Source of the DNA: Metabacillus litoralis
GTDB lineage: Bacteria; Bacillota; Bacilli; Bacillales; Bacillaceae
Length of the DNA stretch: 60,125 nt
Direction: 5' to 3'
Assembly: GCF_007994985.1 (NCBI RefSeq)
Contig: NZ_VOQF01000021.1
Location: 1-60,125, forward strand
Shown piece by piece: positions 1 through 9,884 of the stretch. A model generated the notes under the pieces. That model saw only the letters and a program-made list of their open reading frames with translations, was not told where the DNA came from and ran no database searches. Within the stretch, counting starts at the first letter, position 1. The number at the start of each line of letters is the position of its first letter. The position numbers and the translations under genes are program-made.

Positions 1-894
1 AAATGGTCCATCCCTGTTATTATTTATACATCCATTGTTACATTAAGTGGGCTTATAAATAACCCCTATTTGGCTCGAAGTATTAAAACTTCGGGAGAAC
101 AAACTATGATGTTGCGCTCTCAAGGAATAGGGGGTTATGAATTAGTTTATTCTCTGGTATTTTTGTGTATTATTCTTTTTTTTATCTTAGTAAATTTAAA
201 GTTAATTAAAAAAAGCATGATTGGCCCTTCAAGCGTAGTTTTTATACTATTCTTCTTGACAATTATATTTGCAAATTATTTTACCGCACTTTTAATACTA
301 ACTCTAGCATTTGCAACTATTACCCTAATGAAAAAATGGAACATGTTAGTTAAATTCTTTTTGATCGTACTAGGATTTATAGTTTTAGTTTTCAGCAAAG
401 ATATTCTTATTTTAATAACAAATTGGTTTATTAGTTTTCTAGGAAATGGGTCTACAGTGGATAAATTGCTTATATTACAATCTAATATATTGGGATATGG
501 TGGTGTAGATAATGTAGCCTTGAATAGAGCTATGACAATAGAAACAAGTTGGCATGCCTTTTTGCAAAGTCCAATTTTTGGAATTGTAATAGACTCAATT
601 GAGCAAACTGGTGGTTTTCTAAGTGGTTTTGGTCAACATTCATACATTATGGATACTTTTGCTTTGTACGGTTTATTTATAGGTATCTTAAATATTTATA
701 TTCTTACGCAACCCTTTTTGGTTCGAATGGAGAGAGGAAATGTATTAGTTGGGTTGAATTTTTCCGTGTTAATGTCTACGTTAATATTATTTTTCATGAA
801 TAATGCAACACCATCAATTGGATTTGCTATCTACTTTATATATCCGTTTTTTTATAATTGGTTATCTACAATTCAATTAACTAAAGTCCAATAG
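1..894 (+). CDS. Wzy-like polysaccharide polymerase, 5' end cut by window edge
   Basis: The reading frame is open from base 1 (K-W-S-I-P-V...) to the stop at 892-894, so the gene begins outside the window; the TTG at 70 is only an internal codon. At least 298 residues are visible. They are almost all hydrophobic, with several membrane-spanning stretches, a larger extracytoplasmic segment (around GNGSTVDKLLILQSNILGYG) and an FGQHSYIMDTFALYG motif of the kind seen before the last helices of O-antigen ligase/polymerase proteins. In the Wzx/Wzy pathway this protein would join repeat units on the outer face of the membrane. Its neighbours (glycosyltransferases, a Wzx flippase) support the role. 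Family members diverge strongly, so the call rests on topology and context. Confidence 0.7.
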   Translation, partial: KWSIPVIIYTSIVTLSGLINNPYLARSIKTSGEQTMMLRSQGIGGYELVYSLVFLCIILFFILVNLKLIKKSMIGPSSVVFILFFLTIIFANYFTALLILTLAFATITLMKKWNMLVKFFLIVLGFIVLVFSKDILILITNWFISFLGNGSTVDKLLILQSNILGYGGVDNVALNRAMTIETSWHAFLQSPIFGIVIDSIEQTGGFLSGFGQHSYIMDTFALYGLFIGILNIYILTQPFLVRMERGNVLVGLNFSVLMSTLILFFMNNATPSIGFAIYFIYPFFYNWLSTIQLTKVQ

Positions 895-1014
895 AGTAGT
901 TGAAAATTAGTAGTGTTGTAGCAGACCACTGTATTTATACGTGCGTATATAATTATTGATAGTTAATTAAAGAAGAATTTATTAATACATGAGTTTTTAT
1001 AAAGGTGGGATATT

Positions 1015-2112
1015 GTGAGAGAAAAAAACAAAAATCCGAAAATAATGATGCATTATGTCTTGCCAGGAGCGACGGGTGGACCGAATATATTATTTAGTAG
1101 AATTGAAAATGAAACTTCACTTAAACAAAAATATAATTTTGTGGCACTTAATCAAAAAAGAGTCGCGGGCGGTAAAATAAACCTAAGTTTGATTCTTGAA
1201 TTAAAAAATGCAATTCAAAAAGAAAAACCTGATATAATTCACATTTCCGGAATGCAAAGTACCGGATTTCATTGTATGATAGCAGCTTTATTAGCTGGAT
1301 GTAAGAATAGGCTAGTTACTACACATGGGTTTTCTGGCGATTCACTTGGAGGGACTTTAATAAAAAACATTGCTTTTAATTATATTATTGAACCTATCAC
1401 TTTATCACTCGCCACGCGTGTACATGGGATTAGTAAATATACTGTTGAGAAGAAAATGGTGAGAAGGTATGCAAGAAAGAAAACTTGCTTAATTTATAAT
1501 TTTCCGCCAGATGAAAATGAGCTATCTAAAAATTCAAATGTAAGAGACAAATTAGGAATAGGTATTGAAGAGGTAATTTTTACTACAGTTTCACGTATTG
1601 TCTTGGACAAAGGTTATAGAGAACTTGCAAAAGCTATAAAAAATCTCAGGGAACTAAAAAATATAAGGTTTTTAATAGTAGGCGACGGTAAATATGAAGA
1701 TGCATTTAGGGATGAGGTATCTGAGGAAATTAATAGTGGAAAAGTAATAATGCTAGGTAAAAGAAATGATGTAATGAATATTCTAGATGAAAGTGATGTT
1801 TTTATATTACCAACACTTCATGAGAATTTAGGGAATGTTTATTTAGAAGCCTCAAAAGTATGTATTCCAAGCATTGGAACTAAGGTTGGTGGGGTGCCAG
1901 AAATAATTTTAGATGGCGAAACGGGTTTACTTATACCTCCATACAATTCTGAAGCATTAACTGAAGCTATAATGAAACTATATAGCAAGCCCCACTTAAG
2001 AAAAGAAATGGGAATAAAAGCACATCGGAGATTAAATGATTATTTTAATCCAGTGACAATATCTAATCAGTTTGATGACCTCTATTCATCTATCCTCAAT
2101 AGAAAGAAGTAA
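1015..2112 (+). CDS. Glycosyltransferase, GT4 type (GT-B fold)
   Basis: This 365-residue protein starts at GTG 1015, with AAAGGTGGGA 6-7 bases upstream. The N-terminal half has the glycine-rich loop VLPGATGGPN and the HISGMQST / TTHGFSGDS strands of a GT-B acceptor domain. The C-terminal half is a typical GT4 donor domain with VGDGKYED, DVFILPTLHENLGNVYLEAS (the E-x7-E signature) and GGVPEIILDGETGLL. It would transfer a nucleotide-activated sugar to the growing lipid-linked repeat unit on the cytoplasmic side of the membrane. Sugar and linkage cannot be read from the sequence. The 120-base gap from the polymerase shows no terminator, so co-transcription is likely. Confidence 0.85.
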   Translation: MREKNKNPKIMMHYVLPGATGGPNILFSRIENETSLKQKYNFVALNQKRVAGGKINLSLILELKNAIQKEKPDIIHISGMQSTGFHCMIAALLAGCKNRLVTTHGFSGDSLGGTLIKNIAFNYIIEPITLSLATRVHGISKYTVEKKMVRRYARKKTCLIYNFPPDENELSKNSNVRDKLGIGIEEVIFTTVSRIVLDKGYRELAKAIKNLRELKNIRFLIVGDGKYEDAFRDEVSEEINSGKVIMLGKRNDVMNILDESDVFILPTLHENLGNVYLEASKVCIPSIGTKVGGVPEIILDGETGLLIPPYNSEALTEAIMKLYSKPHLRKEMGIKAHRRLNDYFNPVTISNQFDDLYSSILNRKK

Positions 2113-2186
2113 AAACATTATAACACTATGAATACAATACTAACTTTAGTAAAAAATATTATTTCTTACATGTATAGAGGAGAAAA

Positions 2187-3344
2187 ATGATGATGAATAA
2201 GCCAATTAAATATATAGCTTTTTACTCAGATAACGTACATGATGGTCAAAATAGAATAGCAACTTTATCCGCAACCAATAAAATTGATTATATTTGTACT
2301 GCTATAACTAGAAACAACTATGAAGTTGAGATAGTTTCACCCAGTTGGACAAAAAATTCTAGTGGTTTCTATAAAGGGGATGTTAAGAGAATAACAGATA
2401 GTATTACTCTTAAAACATTTGCTACTTTTGGCGGAGAAAGTAAAATAAAGAGAATATTTAAATATCTATTTTCTTTAATACAATTATTCTTTTATTTATT
2501 AATTTCTACTGAGAAAGATGAACCAATTATTGTATACCATTCAGTAATTTTATCTTTACCAATTAGAACGGCTAAATTATTTAAAAAATTTAAGATTATT
2601 TTAGAAGTTGAAGAGATCTATCAAGATGCTCAGAATCTTTCTGGATTTATGAAGAAAAATGAGTATAAGGCCTTTGCTAGTGGTGATAAATACTTGTTTT
2701 CGACTGAACTTCTAAACCAAAAAATTAATAAGACAAATAAACCACAATCAATTATATATGGAACATATCAAGTGGAAAAAGATAGGGAAGCCAGTTTTGA
2801 AGACGATAAAATACATGTGGTTTATGCTGGAACATTTGATCCAATAAAAGGTGGCGCCTTAGCCGCCATCGATGCTGCTAAGTATCTAACAAAAGATTAT
2901 CATATTCACATTATTGGTTTCGGATCAATAGAACAGATTAAAAGTATTGAAGACAAAGTAGCAGAAGTTTCATTAATATCAGATGCAATAGTAAGTTATC
3001 ATGGTCTATTAAAAGGAGAAGATTATATACAATTTATACAAAAGTGCCAAATTGGTTTAAGTACGCAAATCCCAGGTGCTAAGTATAATGAAACTTCGTT
3101 TCCATCAAAAATACTATCATACATGGCAAATGGCTTAAAGGTTGTAAGTATTCGTATAAAAGCGATTGAATATTCGTCAATCGGAAGTCAAATTTACTAT
3201 TATCAACAGCAGGATCCAAAAGAAATAGCAAATAAAATTATTAGTATAGATTTTTCTTCATCGTATGACAGCAGAAAACTTATAAAGAGCTTAGATGAAA
3301 ACTTTCTTAAAGAAATTAAATTACTGTTAAAAACTAAAGAGTAG
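2187..3344 (+). CDS. Glycosyltransferase, GT-B type
   Basis: This 385-residue protein starts at ATG 2187, the first of three tandem ATG codons, behind GAGGAG. The N-terminal half is divergent and includes a hydrophobic stretch (FKYLFSLIQLFFYLLI) that may attach it to the membrane. The C-terminal half carries VVYAGTFDPIKGGALAA, HIIGFGS, and ETSFPSKILSYMANGLKVVS, which match the donor-binding part of GT4-like enzymes. The acidic E-x7-E pair is less clear than in the preceding glycosyltransferase. It probably adds another sugar to the same repeat unit. Donor and acceptor are unknown. Confidence 0.75.
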   Translation: MMMNKPIKYIAFYSDNVHDGQNRIATLSATNKIDYICTAITRNNYEVEIVSPSWTKNSSGFYKGDVKRITDSITLKTFATFGGESKIKRIFKYLFSLIQLFFYLLISTEKDEPIIVYHSVILSLPIRTAKLFKKFKIILEVEEIYQDAQNLSGFMKKNEYKAFASGDKYLFSTELLNQKINKTNKPQSIIYGTYQVEKDREASFEDDKIHVVYAGTFDPIKGGALAAIDAAKYLTKDYHIHIIGFGSIEQIKSIEDKVAEVSLISDAIVSYHGLLKGEDYIQFIQKCQIGLSTQIPGAKYNETSFPSKILSYMANGLKVVSIRIKAIEYSSIGSQIYYYQQQDPKEIANKIISIDFSSSYDSRKLIKSLDENFLKEIKLLLKTKE

Positions 3345-3413
3345 TATTAATAACCTTTATATTTATAAATTGTTGTAGTTCCCAAATAGAACTATTTTAA
3401 AAGGTGATGAAGT

Positions 3414-4103
3414 ATGTTTAAAAAAATATTCAATAGAGTTATCACATTAAATATATTAAAAATGAAATTAAAAAGAAAAGGTATAAAAATTGCTCGAAAT
3501 TCATACATCGATTCGAAGTCTTCCTTAAAAGGTGCCAATACACTTGCACCATATTCATCAGTTATAAATTCAATGCTAGGATTTGGTACTTATATTGGTG
3601 GAAATACAAAATTATTAAACACTAAGATTGAAAAATATACAAGTATTGGACAAAACGTATCTATTATCTTTGGACAACATCCAACTCACAAATTTGTTTC
3701 AACTCATCCCTCATTTTATTCACTGCAAAAAGGTCTTGCTGTTAGATATACAAATAAACAATTATTTGATGAATATCGTTATGCTGATAATGAAAATAAA
3801 ATTTCAGTATTAATTGGAAATGATGTTTGGATAGGTGATGGAGTAAAAATTATGGAAGGCATTATAATTGGAGATGGTGCTATAGTTGCTGCGGGATCGA
3901 TAGTTACCAAACATGTTCCAGAATATGCAATTGTCGGTGGAGTCCCTGCAAAGGTAATTCGTTATAGGTTTTCTAATGAGGATATAGAATTTTTATTAAA
4001 ATTACAATGGTGGAATGAGAGCGAAGATTGGATTAAACAACACTCTGAGTTGTTTCAAGATATAGAAAAGTTAAAAGGTAGTTTTTTTTCATTGAAAACA
4101 TAA
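3414..4103 (+). CDS. Left-handed beta-helix (hexapeptide) O-acyltransferase
   Basis: This 229-residue protein starts at ATG 3414 behind AAAGGTGATG. The C-terminal half has the isoleucine-rich hexapeptide ladder IGNDVWIGDGVKIMEGIIIG-DGAIVAAGSIV, ending in the YAIVGGVPAKVIRYRF cap that is characteristic of CatB/Vat/maltose O-acetyltransferase-like enzymes. The histidine in FGQHPTHKF is a candidate catalytic base. It is expected to O-acetylate (or otherwise acylate) a sugar of the polysaccharide repeat using acetyl-CoA. The neighbouring glycosyltransferases support a role in polymer decoration. Confidence 0.85.
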   Translation: MFKKIFNRVITLNILKMKLKRKGIKIARNSYIDSKSSLKGANTLAPYSSVINSMLGFGTYIGGNTKLLNTKIEKYTSIGQNVSIIFGQHPTHKFVSTHPSFYSLQKGLAVRYTNKQLFDEYRYADNENKISVLIGNDVWIGDGVKIMEGIIIGDGAIVAAGSIVTKHVPEYAIVGGVPAKVIRYRFSNEDIEFLLKLQWWNESEDWIKQHSELFQDIEKLKGSFFSLKT

Positions 4104-4121
4104 AGGAATGGAGATAAAAGA

Positions 4122-5015
4122 ATGAAAGAGGGTCTAAAACTATTATATAGTGAGTTAATAAATCATAAGGTCAGAACTATAGACTACGGTATCTTGAAAT
4201 ATAAAAAGAACGATATCGTTAACAAAATTAAACTAAATACAAAGTTTAAAAATATAAATAAAGGTAGTCGTTGTTTTATTGTGGGTAATGGTCCTTCAAT
4301 AAAGAACCAAGATTTATCGTTGCTAAAAAATGAAATTGTTTTTACTGTAAACCAAATTTCTAGACATCCTGATTTCGAAAAGATGGAATCTAATTATCAT
4401 TTCTGGGCAGACCCAATTTTTTTTAATTTATCGAAAGAAAATCCAGAGGATATGGAATTACTCGAAGTCTTTAAAGGGATTAATACAAAAAAGAATAAAC
4501 CAGTCTGCTTTTTACCTAATATAGCAGTTGATTTTGTTGAACGTTTCAACTTACAAGATGAATTAAATATTTCTTTTTATTATCCAAAGTTAACGTTTCA
4601 TGATAATTATGACTATGATTTCGATTTTTCTCATTTTATTCCAGGCTTTCAAACAGTAGTACAATATGCAATAGCTAAAGCTATATATATGGGTATTTCT
4701 GAAATTTATTTATTGGGTTGTGACTCAACTGGTATTATTAGTACAATTAATGCGTTTATGGATGAAGATTGTAATGCAACTTATGGATATAATATATCCG
4801 CTAATGAACAAAAGAGACTGGAATCGCTAAGTAAAAAATTTCAAATGGAAAGTAGTTTTTATGGTTGGGCAAGAATACTACATCTTTATAAAGAATTAAA
4901 CAGGTACTGTATAAAAAGAAATGTTAAACTAGTAAATTGTTCAGCTAAGACTATTATTGACTCAATACCAAGAGGTAATTACGAAGATATAGTTGAAAAG
5001 AAAGAATTAAAATGA
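4122..5015 (+). CDS. MptE/DUF115-like protein of polysaccharide cluster
   Basis: This 297-residue protein starts at ATG 4122 behind GGAGATAA and overlaps the next gene by 4 bases (ATGA), which suggests translational coupling. The signature CFIVGNGPSIKNQD near residue 50 followed by LLGCDSTG near residue 210 resembles the Rossmann-like DUF115 family, whose members include archaeal 6-hydroxymethylpterin diphosphokinase MptE and Maf flagellin glycosylation factors. In polysaccharide clusters such proteins are thought to act as glycosyl- or sugar-phosphate-transferase-like enzymes. A pterin function is unlikely here. A related domain appears to be fused to the aldolase encoded at 10221. Confidence 0.6.
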   Translation: MKEGLKLLYSELINHKVRTIDYGILKYKKNDIVNKIKLNTKFKNINKGSRCFIVGNGPSIKNQDLSLLKNEIVFTVNQISRHPDFEKMESNYHFWADPIFFNLSKENPEDMELLEVFKGINTKKNKPVCFLPNIAVDFVERFNLQDELNISFYYPKLTFHDNYDYDFDFSHFIPGFQTVVQYAIAKAIYMGISEIYLLGCDSTGIISTINAFMDEDCNATYGYNISANEQKRLESLSKKFQMESSFYGWARILHLYKELNRYCIKRNVKLVNCSAKTIIDSIPRGNYEDIVEKKELK

Positions 5016-6454
5016 TTAATAAGATTTTCAAACGGTATACTGCATTCCCTCCGGCAGTCAAAGCAGCCATATGGTTTACAATAGCGAGTTTTTTCCAAAA
5101 AGGAATTTCCTTTATTACTGTGCCTATTTTCACCAGATTATTAAGTGTCGAACAATATGGCCAGGTTGTAGTATTTCAATCTTGGTTATCGATAATTACT
5201 ATTTTTGCAACTTTGTCACTTTGGGCAGGTGTGTTTAACAATGGAATGGTTAAATATGAAAACGATAGAGAAACGTTTATATCGGCATTGCAGGGTTTGT
5301 CAACTACACTAACTGCAGTATGCTTAATTATATATTTACTATTTCTTGATTTTTGGAATTCAATTTTTGGCTTACCAACATTCTTAGTTTTAGTTATGTT
5401 TACTCAATTGATAGTGGCACCTGCTTTAAGTTATTGGTCTGCTAAACAAAGATTCGATTACCAGTATAAGAAACTAATTATAATTACACTGGCAATGTCT
5501 ATTGCCAGTCCTCTTTTTGGAGTTTTTGCAGTTCTCGCGACAGAAGATAAAGGTGTTGCTAGGATCCTTTCAGTTGCTTTAGTCCAAATCGGTGTGTGTA
5601 GTGTATTTTATATTTATAATGCAACAAAAGGAAAACAATTTTTCCATAGAAATTATTGGAAATATGCATTAGGGTTTAATTTACCATTGATACCCCATTA
5701 TCTTTCAGGAGTGGTATTGAATCAATCTGATAAAATCATGATTGACCAATTTTCTGGAACAGATAAGGCCGGGATATACAGTGTTGCATATTCAGCAGCT
5801 ATGCTTTTGACAATTCTTATTACTAGTGTTAATAGTTCATTTACCCCATGGACATACAAGAAACTTAAGAATAAATGTTATTCAGAAATTGAGGACATAT
5901 CAAAGTTCCTTCTTGCACTAATTGGTGGACTGATATTAATTTTAGTAGCATTTGCACCAGAGATTGTAGGAGTTCTAGCACCTGTCGAATATTATGAAGC
6001 AATATGGGTAATACCACCAATAGCAGTAAGTGTGTTTTTTATATTCTTATACAGTATGTTTGCTAACATTGAGTTCTATTTTGAAGAAAATAAATTCATC
6101 ATGGTGGCCTCTATCATTGGAGCAGGATTAAATATTTTGTTGAATTTTTTCCTTATTCCGATATTTGGATATATAGCAGCTGGTTTTACCACGTTGTTTT
6201 GTTATATTGTGTTTAGCTTTTCGCATTACATTTTTATGCGGAAGGTATGTAAAAAACATATAAATGGAGAAAAGATTTATAATTTTGGATTTATAGTTGT
6301 TTTTTCATTAGGGATGATTTTAACATCAATGCTTTTAATGACGGTATATAGTTATGTGGTAATCAGATACCTTGTAATTTTAATTATTTTTCTTACAGCT
6401 GTAATTTGTAGGAAGCATATTGGAAGTAAAATAAAGCAAATTAGAGAAAAATGA
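5012..6454 (+). CDS. Wzx-type polysaccharide flippase
   Basis: This 480-residue integral membrane protein of the MOP superfamily has about 12-14 predicted helices. The N-terminus (IASFFQKGISFITVPIFTRLLSVEQYGQVVVFQSW) carries the pattern typical of Wzx/RfbX flippases, including the FTRLLS.EQYG motif. Length agrees with the family (400-500). The start ATG overlaps the stop of the MptE-like gene by 4 bases. It would flip the undecaprenyl-diphosphate-linked repeat unit to the outer face for polymerisation by the Wzy-like protein at the left edge. Confidence 0.9.
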   Translation: MINKIFKRYTAFPPAVKAAIWFTIASFFQKGISFITVPIFTRLLSVEQYGQVVVFQSWLSIITIFATLSLWAGVFNNGMVKYENDRETFISALQGLSTTLTAVCLIIYLLFLDFWNSIFGLPTFLVLVMFTQLIVAPALSYWSAKQRFDYQYKKLIIITLAMSIASPLFGVFAVLATEDKGVARILSVALVQIGVCSVFYIYNATKGKQFFHRNYWKYALGFNLPLIPHYLSGVVLNQSDKIMIDQFSGTDKAGIYSVAYSAAMLLTILITSVNSSFTPWTYKKLKNKCYSEIEDISKFLLALIGGLILILVAFAPEIVGVLAPVEYYEAIWVIPPIAVSVFFIFLYSMFANIEFYFEENKFIMVASIIGAGLNILLNFFLIPIFGYIAAGFTTLFCYIVFSFSHYIFMRKVCKKHINGEKIYNFGFIVVFSLGMILTSMLLMTVYSYVVIRYLVILIIFLTAVICRKHIGSKIKQIREK

Positions 6455-6564
6455 GAAGGAATAACTAAAAATCTCAAAAAAAAATAGTAATGACTATATT
6501 ATTTATACAATTTATAAAACCATCGTATTATGAAGACTAATATCAGATTTAATTAAGTGAGAAC

Positions 6565-6587
6565 AATTAATTAATTAATTAATTAAT
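6565..6587 (+). repeat. (AATT)n microsatellite in the flippase-capE gap
   Basis: A short run of AATT/TTAA tetranucleotide units lies in the 169-base AT-rich gap between the flippase and capE. No terminator hairpin is visible in this gap, so the operon probably continues through it. A slippage role is possible but not demonstrated. Confidence 0.5.
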
Positions 6588-6623
6588 AATCTATTTAAAT
6601 TATATTGTGAGGAGAAATTAAAA

Positions 6624-7646
6624 ATGTTTAAAGATAAAACTATTCTTATTACTGGTGGAACAGGTAGCTTCGGAAATGCAGTTATGCAGAGGTTCTTAGA
6701 TACAGATATTAAGGAAATTCGTATTTTTTCTCGAGATGAGAAGAAACAAGATGATATGAGAAAACTTTATAAAGATGTTAAGCTCAAATTTTATTTAGGA
6801 GATGTACGAGATTTATCTAGTGTTAAAAATGCCATGCACGGCGTTGATTTCGTTTTCCATGCAGCAGCACTTAAGCAAGTTCCTTCGTGTGAGTTTTTTC
6901 CATTAGAGGCTGTTAAAACTAATGTAATTGGAACAGATAATGTAATTACTGGAGCTATTGAAAGTGGCGTAAAAAAAGTGATTTGTTTGTCTACAGACAA
7001 AGCTGCTTATCCTATTAATGCAATGGGAATCTCTAAAGCAATGATGGAAAAGGTTTTTGTAGCTAAAGCAAAGACAGTAGATTCAGATAGCACTCTAATA
7101 TGCGGTACACGTTATGGGAATGTAATGGCATCTAGAGGTTCTGTAATTCCTTTATTTATTGAACAAATAAAAAAGGGACAACCTTTAACAGTTACAGATC
7201 CAAGTATGACTAGATTCCTAATGAGTCTTGAAGAAGCTGTCGAACTAGTAGTTTTTGCATTTGAAAATGCTGAAGCTGGAGATATCATGGTTCAAAAATC
7301 TCCAGCATCAACTATTGGTGATTTAGCACAAGCACTTAAGCAATTATTTAATGTAGCTAATGAAATCAAAGTCATTGGTACAAGACATGGTGAAAAATTA
7401 TATGAAACCCTACTCACTAGGGAAGAACATGTAGTTGCACAGGATTTAGGTGGATTTTACCGTGTGCCTGCTGATAAGAGAGATCTTAATTATGATAAGT
7501 ATTTCGTAGAAGGCGATCAGAAGTTGTCTTCTGAAGATGAGTACAACTCTCATAACACAGAGAGATTAAATATTGAGCAGATTAAAGATAAGTTATTAAT
7601 GCTTGATTATGTTCGTGAAGAGTTGAAAGGTTGGAATCAACGATGA
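6624..7646 (+). CDS. capE: UDP-GlcNAc 4,6-dehydratase/5-epimerase (CapE/FnlA type)
   Basis: This 340-residue extended SDR enzyme starts at ATG 6624 behind GAGGAG. It has the GGTGSFG nucleotide-binding loop at residues 10-16, AALKQVP at about 80-86, and STDKAAYPINAMGISKAMMEK, where the catalytic tyrosine position is Met (MxxxK) as in the FlaA1/CapE/WbjB family. It converts UDP-GlcNAc into the 4-keto-6-deoxy L-arabino sugar, the first step towards UDP-L-FucNAc. The next two genes are the CapF and CapG enzymes in the same order as in staphylococcal cap5/cap8 clusters, so the assignment is secure. Confidence 0.93.
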   Translation: MFKDKTILITGGTGSFGNAVMQRFLDTDIKEIRIFSRDEKKQDDMRKLYKDVKLKFYLGDVRDLSSVKNAMHGVDFVFHAAALKQVPSCEFFPLEAVKTNVIGTDNVITGAIESGVKKVICLSTDKAAYPINAMGISKAMMEKVFVAKAKTVDSDSTLICGTRYGNVMASRGSVIPLFIEQIKKGQPLTVTDPSMTRFLMSLEEAVELVVFAFENAEAGDIMVQKSPASTIGDLAQALKQLFNVANEIKVIGTRHGEKLYETLLTREEHVVAQDLGGFYRVPADKRDLNYDKYFVEGDQKLSSEDEYNSHNTERLNIEQIKDKLLMLDYVREELKGWNQR

Positions 7647-8752
7647 AGATATTAGTAACTGGTGCAAAAGGGTTTGTTGGTAAGAATCTGATAGCTGAAC
7701 TAAAAAATAGAAAATATACTGATATTTTAGAGTTTACTAGAGAAACAGACCAATCTTTACTAGACGAATATTGTAAAGATGCAGACTTTGTCTTTCACCT
7801 TGCTGGTGTTAATCGTCCAAAGGACCAGTCTGAGTTCATGGATGGTAACCTTGGTTTTACGTCAACACTTCTGGAAATGTTAAAAAGGTATCAAAACACT
7901 TGTCCTATATTAATTTCTTCATCTACTCAAGCAGAACTTGATAATCTATATGGTATTAGTAAAAAAGCAGGTGAAGACTTGCTTTTTGAATACAGTAAAG
8001 AAACAGGAGCAAAAGTATTTGTTTATCGTTTTCCTAATGTCTTTGGTAAATGGTGTAGACCAAATTACAACAGTGCAGTAGCTACATTCTGTCATAATGT
8101 AGCTCACGAATTCCCAATCAACGTGAATGATCCTAGTGTTGTAATGAACTTAGTCTATATTGATGATGTAGTAGAAGAACTGATCAGTGCCTTAAATGGA
8201 AAAGCAAATGTAGTTGAAGATTTTTGTGAGGTTCCAGTTGTTCACGAGATAACACTTGGAGAAATTGTTAACCTGATTTATTCATTCAAAAAGAGTCGAA
8301 TAGAGCGTTCAATTCCTGACATGTCTAATTCATTTACGAAAAAGTTATATAGTACGTATTTAAGCTACCTGCCAGAAGACCAATTCAGTTATGATCTTAA
8401 AATGAACGTAGATCAAAGAGGATCTTTCACGGAGTTTATTAAGACCCCTGATAGAGGACAAGTTTCCGTGAATATTTCTAAGCCAGGAATAACAAAGGGA
8501 AACCATTGGCACCACACAAAGAATGAGAAGTTCCTTGTGGTGAGTGGAACTGGTGTTATCCGATTTAGAAAAATTGGTACAGAAGAGATCATTGAGTACT
8601 TTGTTAGTGGAGACAAAATTGAAGTAGTAGACATTCCGACTGGCTACACACATAACATTGAAAATTTAGGGGAAACCGACATGGTTACTATCATGTGGGC
8701 AAATGAGTACTTTGATCCAGAAAAGCCAGACACCTATTTCTTGGAGGTATGA
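7643..8752 (+). CDS. capF: CapF: bifunctional SDR reductase plus cupin (UDP-L-FucNAc pathway)
   Basis: This 369-residue protein starts at ATG 7643, which overlaps the capE stop (ATGA); an in-frame TTG at 7631 lies upstream but has no better ribosome site. The N-terminal SDR domain (residues 1 to about 245) has GAKGFVGKN and the YGISKK catalytic pair. The C-terminal cupin (about 250-369) holds the metal-binding cluster GNHWHHTKNEKF. The two-domain layout is that of CapF, which processes and reduces the CapE product to UDP-2-acetamido-2,6-dideoxy-L-talose. The next gene provides the 2-epimerase that completes the pathway. Confidence 0.93.
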   Translation: MKILVTGAKGFVGKNLIAELKNRKYTDILEFTRETDQSLLDEYCKDADFVFHLAGVNRPKDQSEFMDGNLGFTSTLLEMLKRYQNTCPILISSSTQAELDNLYGISKKAGEDLLFEYSKETGAKVFVYRFPNVFGKWCRPNYNSAVATFCHNVAHEFPINVNDPSVVMNLVYIDDVVEELISALNGKANVVEDFCEVPVVHEITLGEIVNLIYSFKKSRIERSIPDMSNSFTKKLYSTYLSYLPEDQFSYDLKMNVDQRGSFTEFIKTPDRGQVSVNISKPGITKGNHWHHTKNEKFLVVSGTGVIRFRKIGTEEIIEYFVSGDKIEVVDIPTGYTHNIENLGETDMVTIMWANEYFDPEKPDTYFLEV

Positions 8753-8756
8753 TTAA

Positions 8757-9884
8757 ATGAAAAAATTAAAAGTCATGACAGTGGTCGGTACAAGGCCAGA
8801 GATTATTAGACTGTCAGCTGTAATAAATAAATTAGAAGAATCAAATGCTATAGATCACATACTTGTCCATACGGGGCAAAATTATGATTATGAGCTAAAC
8901 GAAGTGTTCTTTAATGATTTTAATTTAAAGAAACCGGATTATTTTCTTAATGCAGCTACAGGAACAGCAATAGAAACGATAGGCAACATTCTTGTGAAGA
9001 TTGACCCTATTATGGAAGAAGTAAAACCAGATGCTGTCTTAGTTCTGGGTGATACCAATAGTTGTTTAAGTGCTATCGCTGCTAAGAGAAGACATATACC
9101 AATTTTCCATATGGAAGCTGGAAATAGATGCTTTGACCAAAGAGTTCCTGAAGAAACGAATAGAAAAATTGTTGATCATACAGCTGATATTAATCTAACC
9201 TATAGTGATATTGCAAGAGAATATTTATTAAGAGAAGGCCTACCGGCAGACAGAATTATTAAGACTGGAAGCCCTATGTTTGAAGTCTTAAACTCGAGAA
9301 AAGATGATATTGAGAAGTCTGATGTATTAGAAAGATTAAAACTAGAAGAAGGTAAATATTTCGTAGTTTCTTCCCATAGAGAAGAAAACATCAATTCAGA
9401 AACTAATTTCTTAGATTTAGTTGATAGTTTAAACGCAATTGCTGAAAAGTATCAAATGCCTGTGATTGTAAGTACACATCCTAGAACTAGAAATATGATT
9501 AATACTAAGGAAGTAGAATTTAATCCATTAGTAAAAACAATGAAACCTTTAGGGTTCATTGATTATGTTAAACTTCAAATAAAAGCCAAAGCTGTTCTCA
9601 GTGATAGTGGAACAATTAGTGAAGAATCTTCTATTCTTGGGTTTAGAGCCCTTAATATAAGACAAGCCCATGAAAGACCAGAAGCGATGGAAGAAGCGTC
9701 AGTTATGATGGTGGGTCTAAAAAAAGAAAGAATATTACAGGGGCTAGAAATATTAGCATCACAAAAAGAGGATACATTAAGAAATGTAATAGATTACAGT
9801 ATGCCTAATGTAGCTGATAAAGTATTGAGGATAATACTTTCATACACAGATTATATAAATAGGATTGTTTGGAAAAAGAATTAA
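8757..9884 (+). CDS. capG: CapG-type UDP-sugar 2-epimerase (WecB family)
   Basis: This 375-residue protein starts at ATG 8757 behind GGAGGT, 4 bases after capF. It has the non-hydrolysing UDP-GlcNAc 2-epimerase signatures GTRPEIIRL near the N-terminus, VLVLGDTNSC, HMEAGNRCFDQRVPEE, and SDSGTISEES in the UDP-binding C-terminal half. WecB itself makes UDP-ManNAc, but directly after capE and capF the expected reaction is 2-epimerisation of UDP-L-PneNAc/talosamine to UDP-L-FucNAc. This places N-acetylfucosamine in the polymer. Confidence 0.9.
   Translation: MKKLKVMTVVGTRPEIIRLSAVINKLEESNAIDHILVHTGQNYDYELNEVFFNDFNLKKPDYFLNAATGTAIETIGNILVKIDPIMEEVKPDAVLVLGDTNSCLSAIAAKRRHIPIFHMEAGNRCFDQRVPEETNRKIVDHTADINLTYSDIAREYLLREGLPADRIIKTGSPMFEVLNSRKDDIEKSDVLERLKLEEGKYFVVSSHREENINSETNFLDLVDSLNAIAEKYQMPVIVSTHPRTRNMINTKEVEFNPLVKTMKPLGFIDYVKLQIKAKAVLSDSGTISEESSILGFRALNIRQAHERPEAMEEASVMMVGLKKERILQGLEILASQKEDTLRNVIDYSMPNVADKVLRIILSYTDYINRIVWKKN

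Noticed and set aside
70-894. A complete 274-residue polymerase beginning at TTG 70
   Set aside because: The same frame is open to base 1 with hydrophobic, protein-like sequence and there is no ribosome site before 70; the gene is cut by the window edge.
4122-5015. Pterin biosynthesis enzyme MptE
   Set aside because: The family name comes from archaeal members; the capsule gene context makes a pterin role very unlikely.
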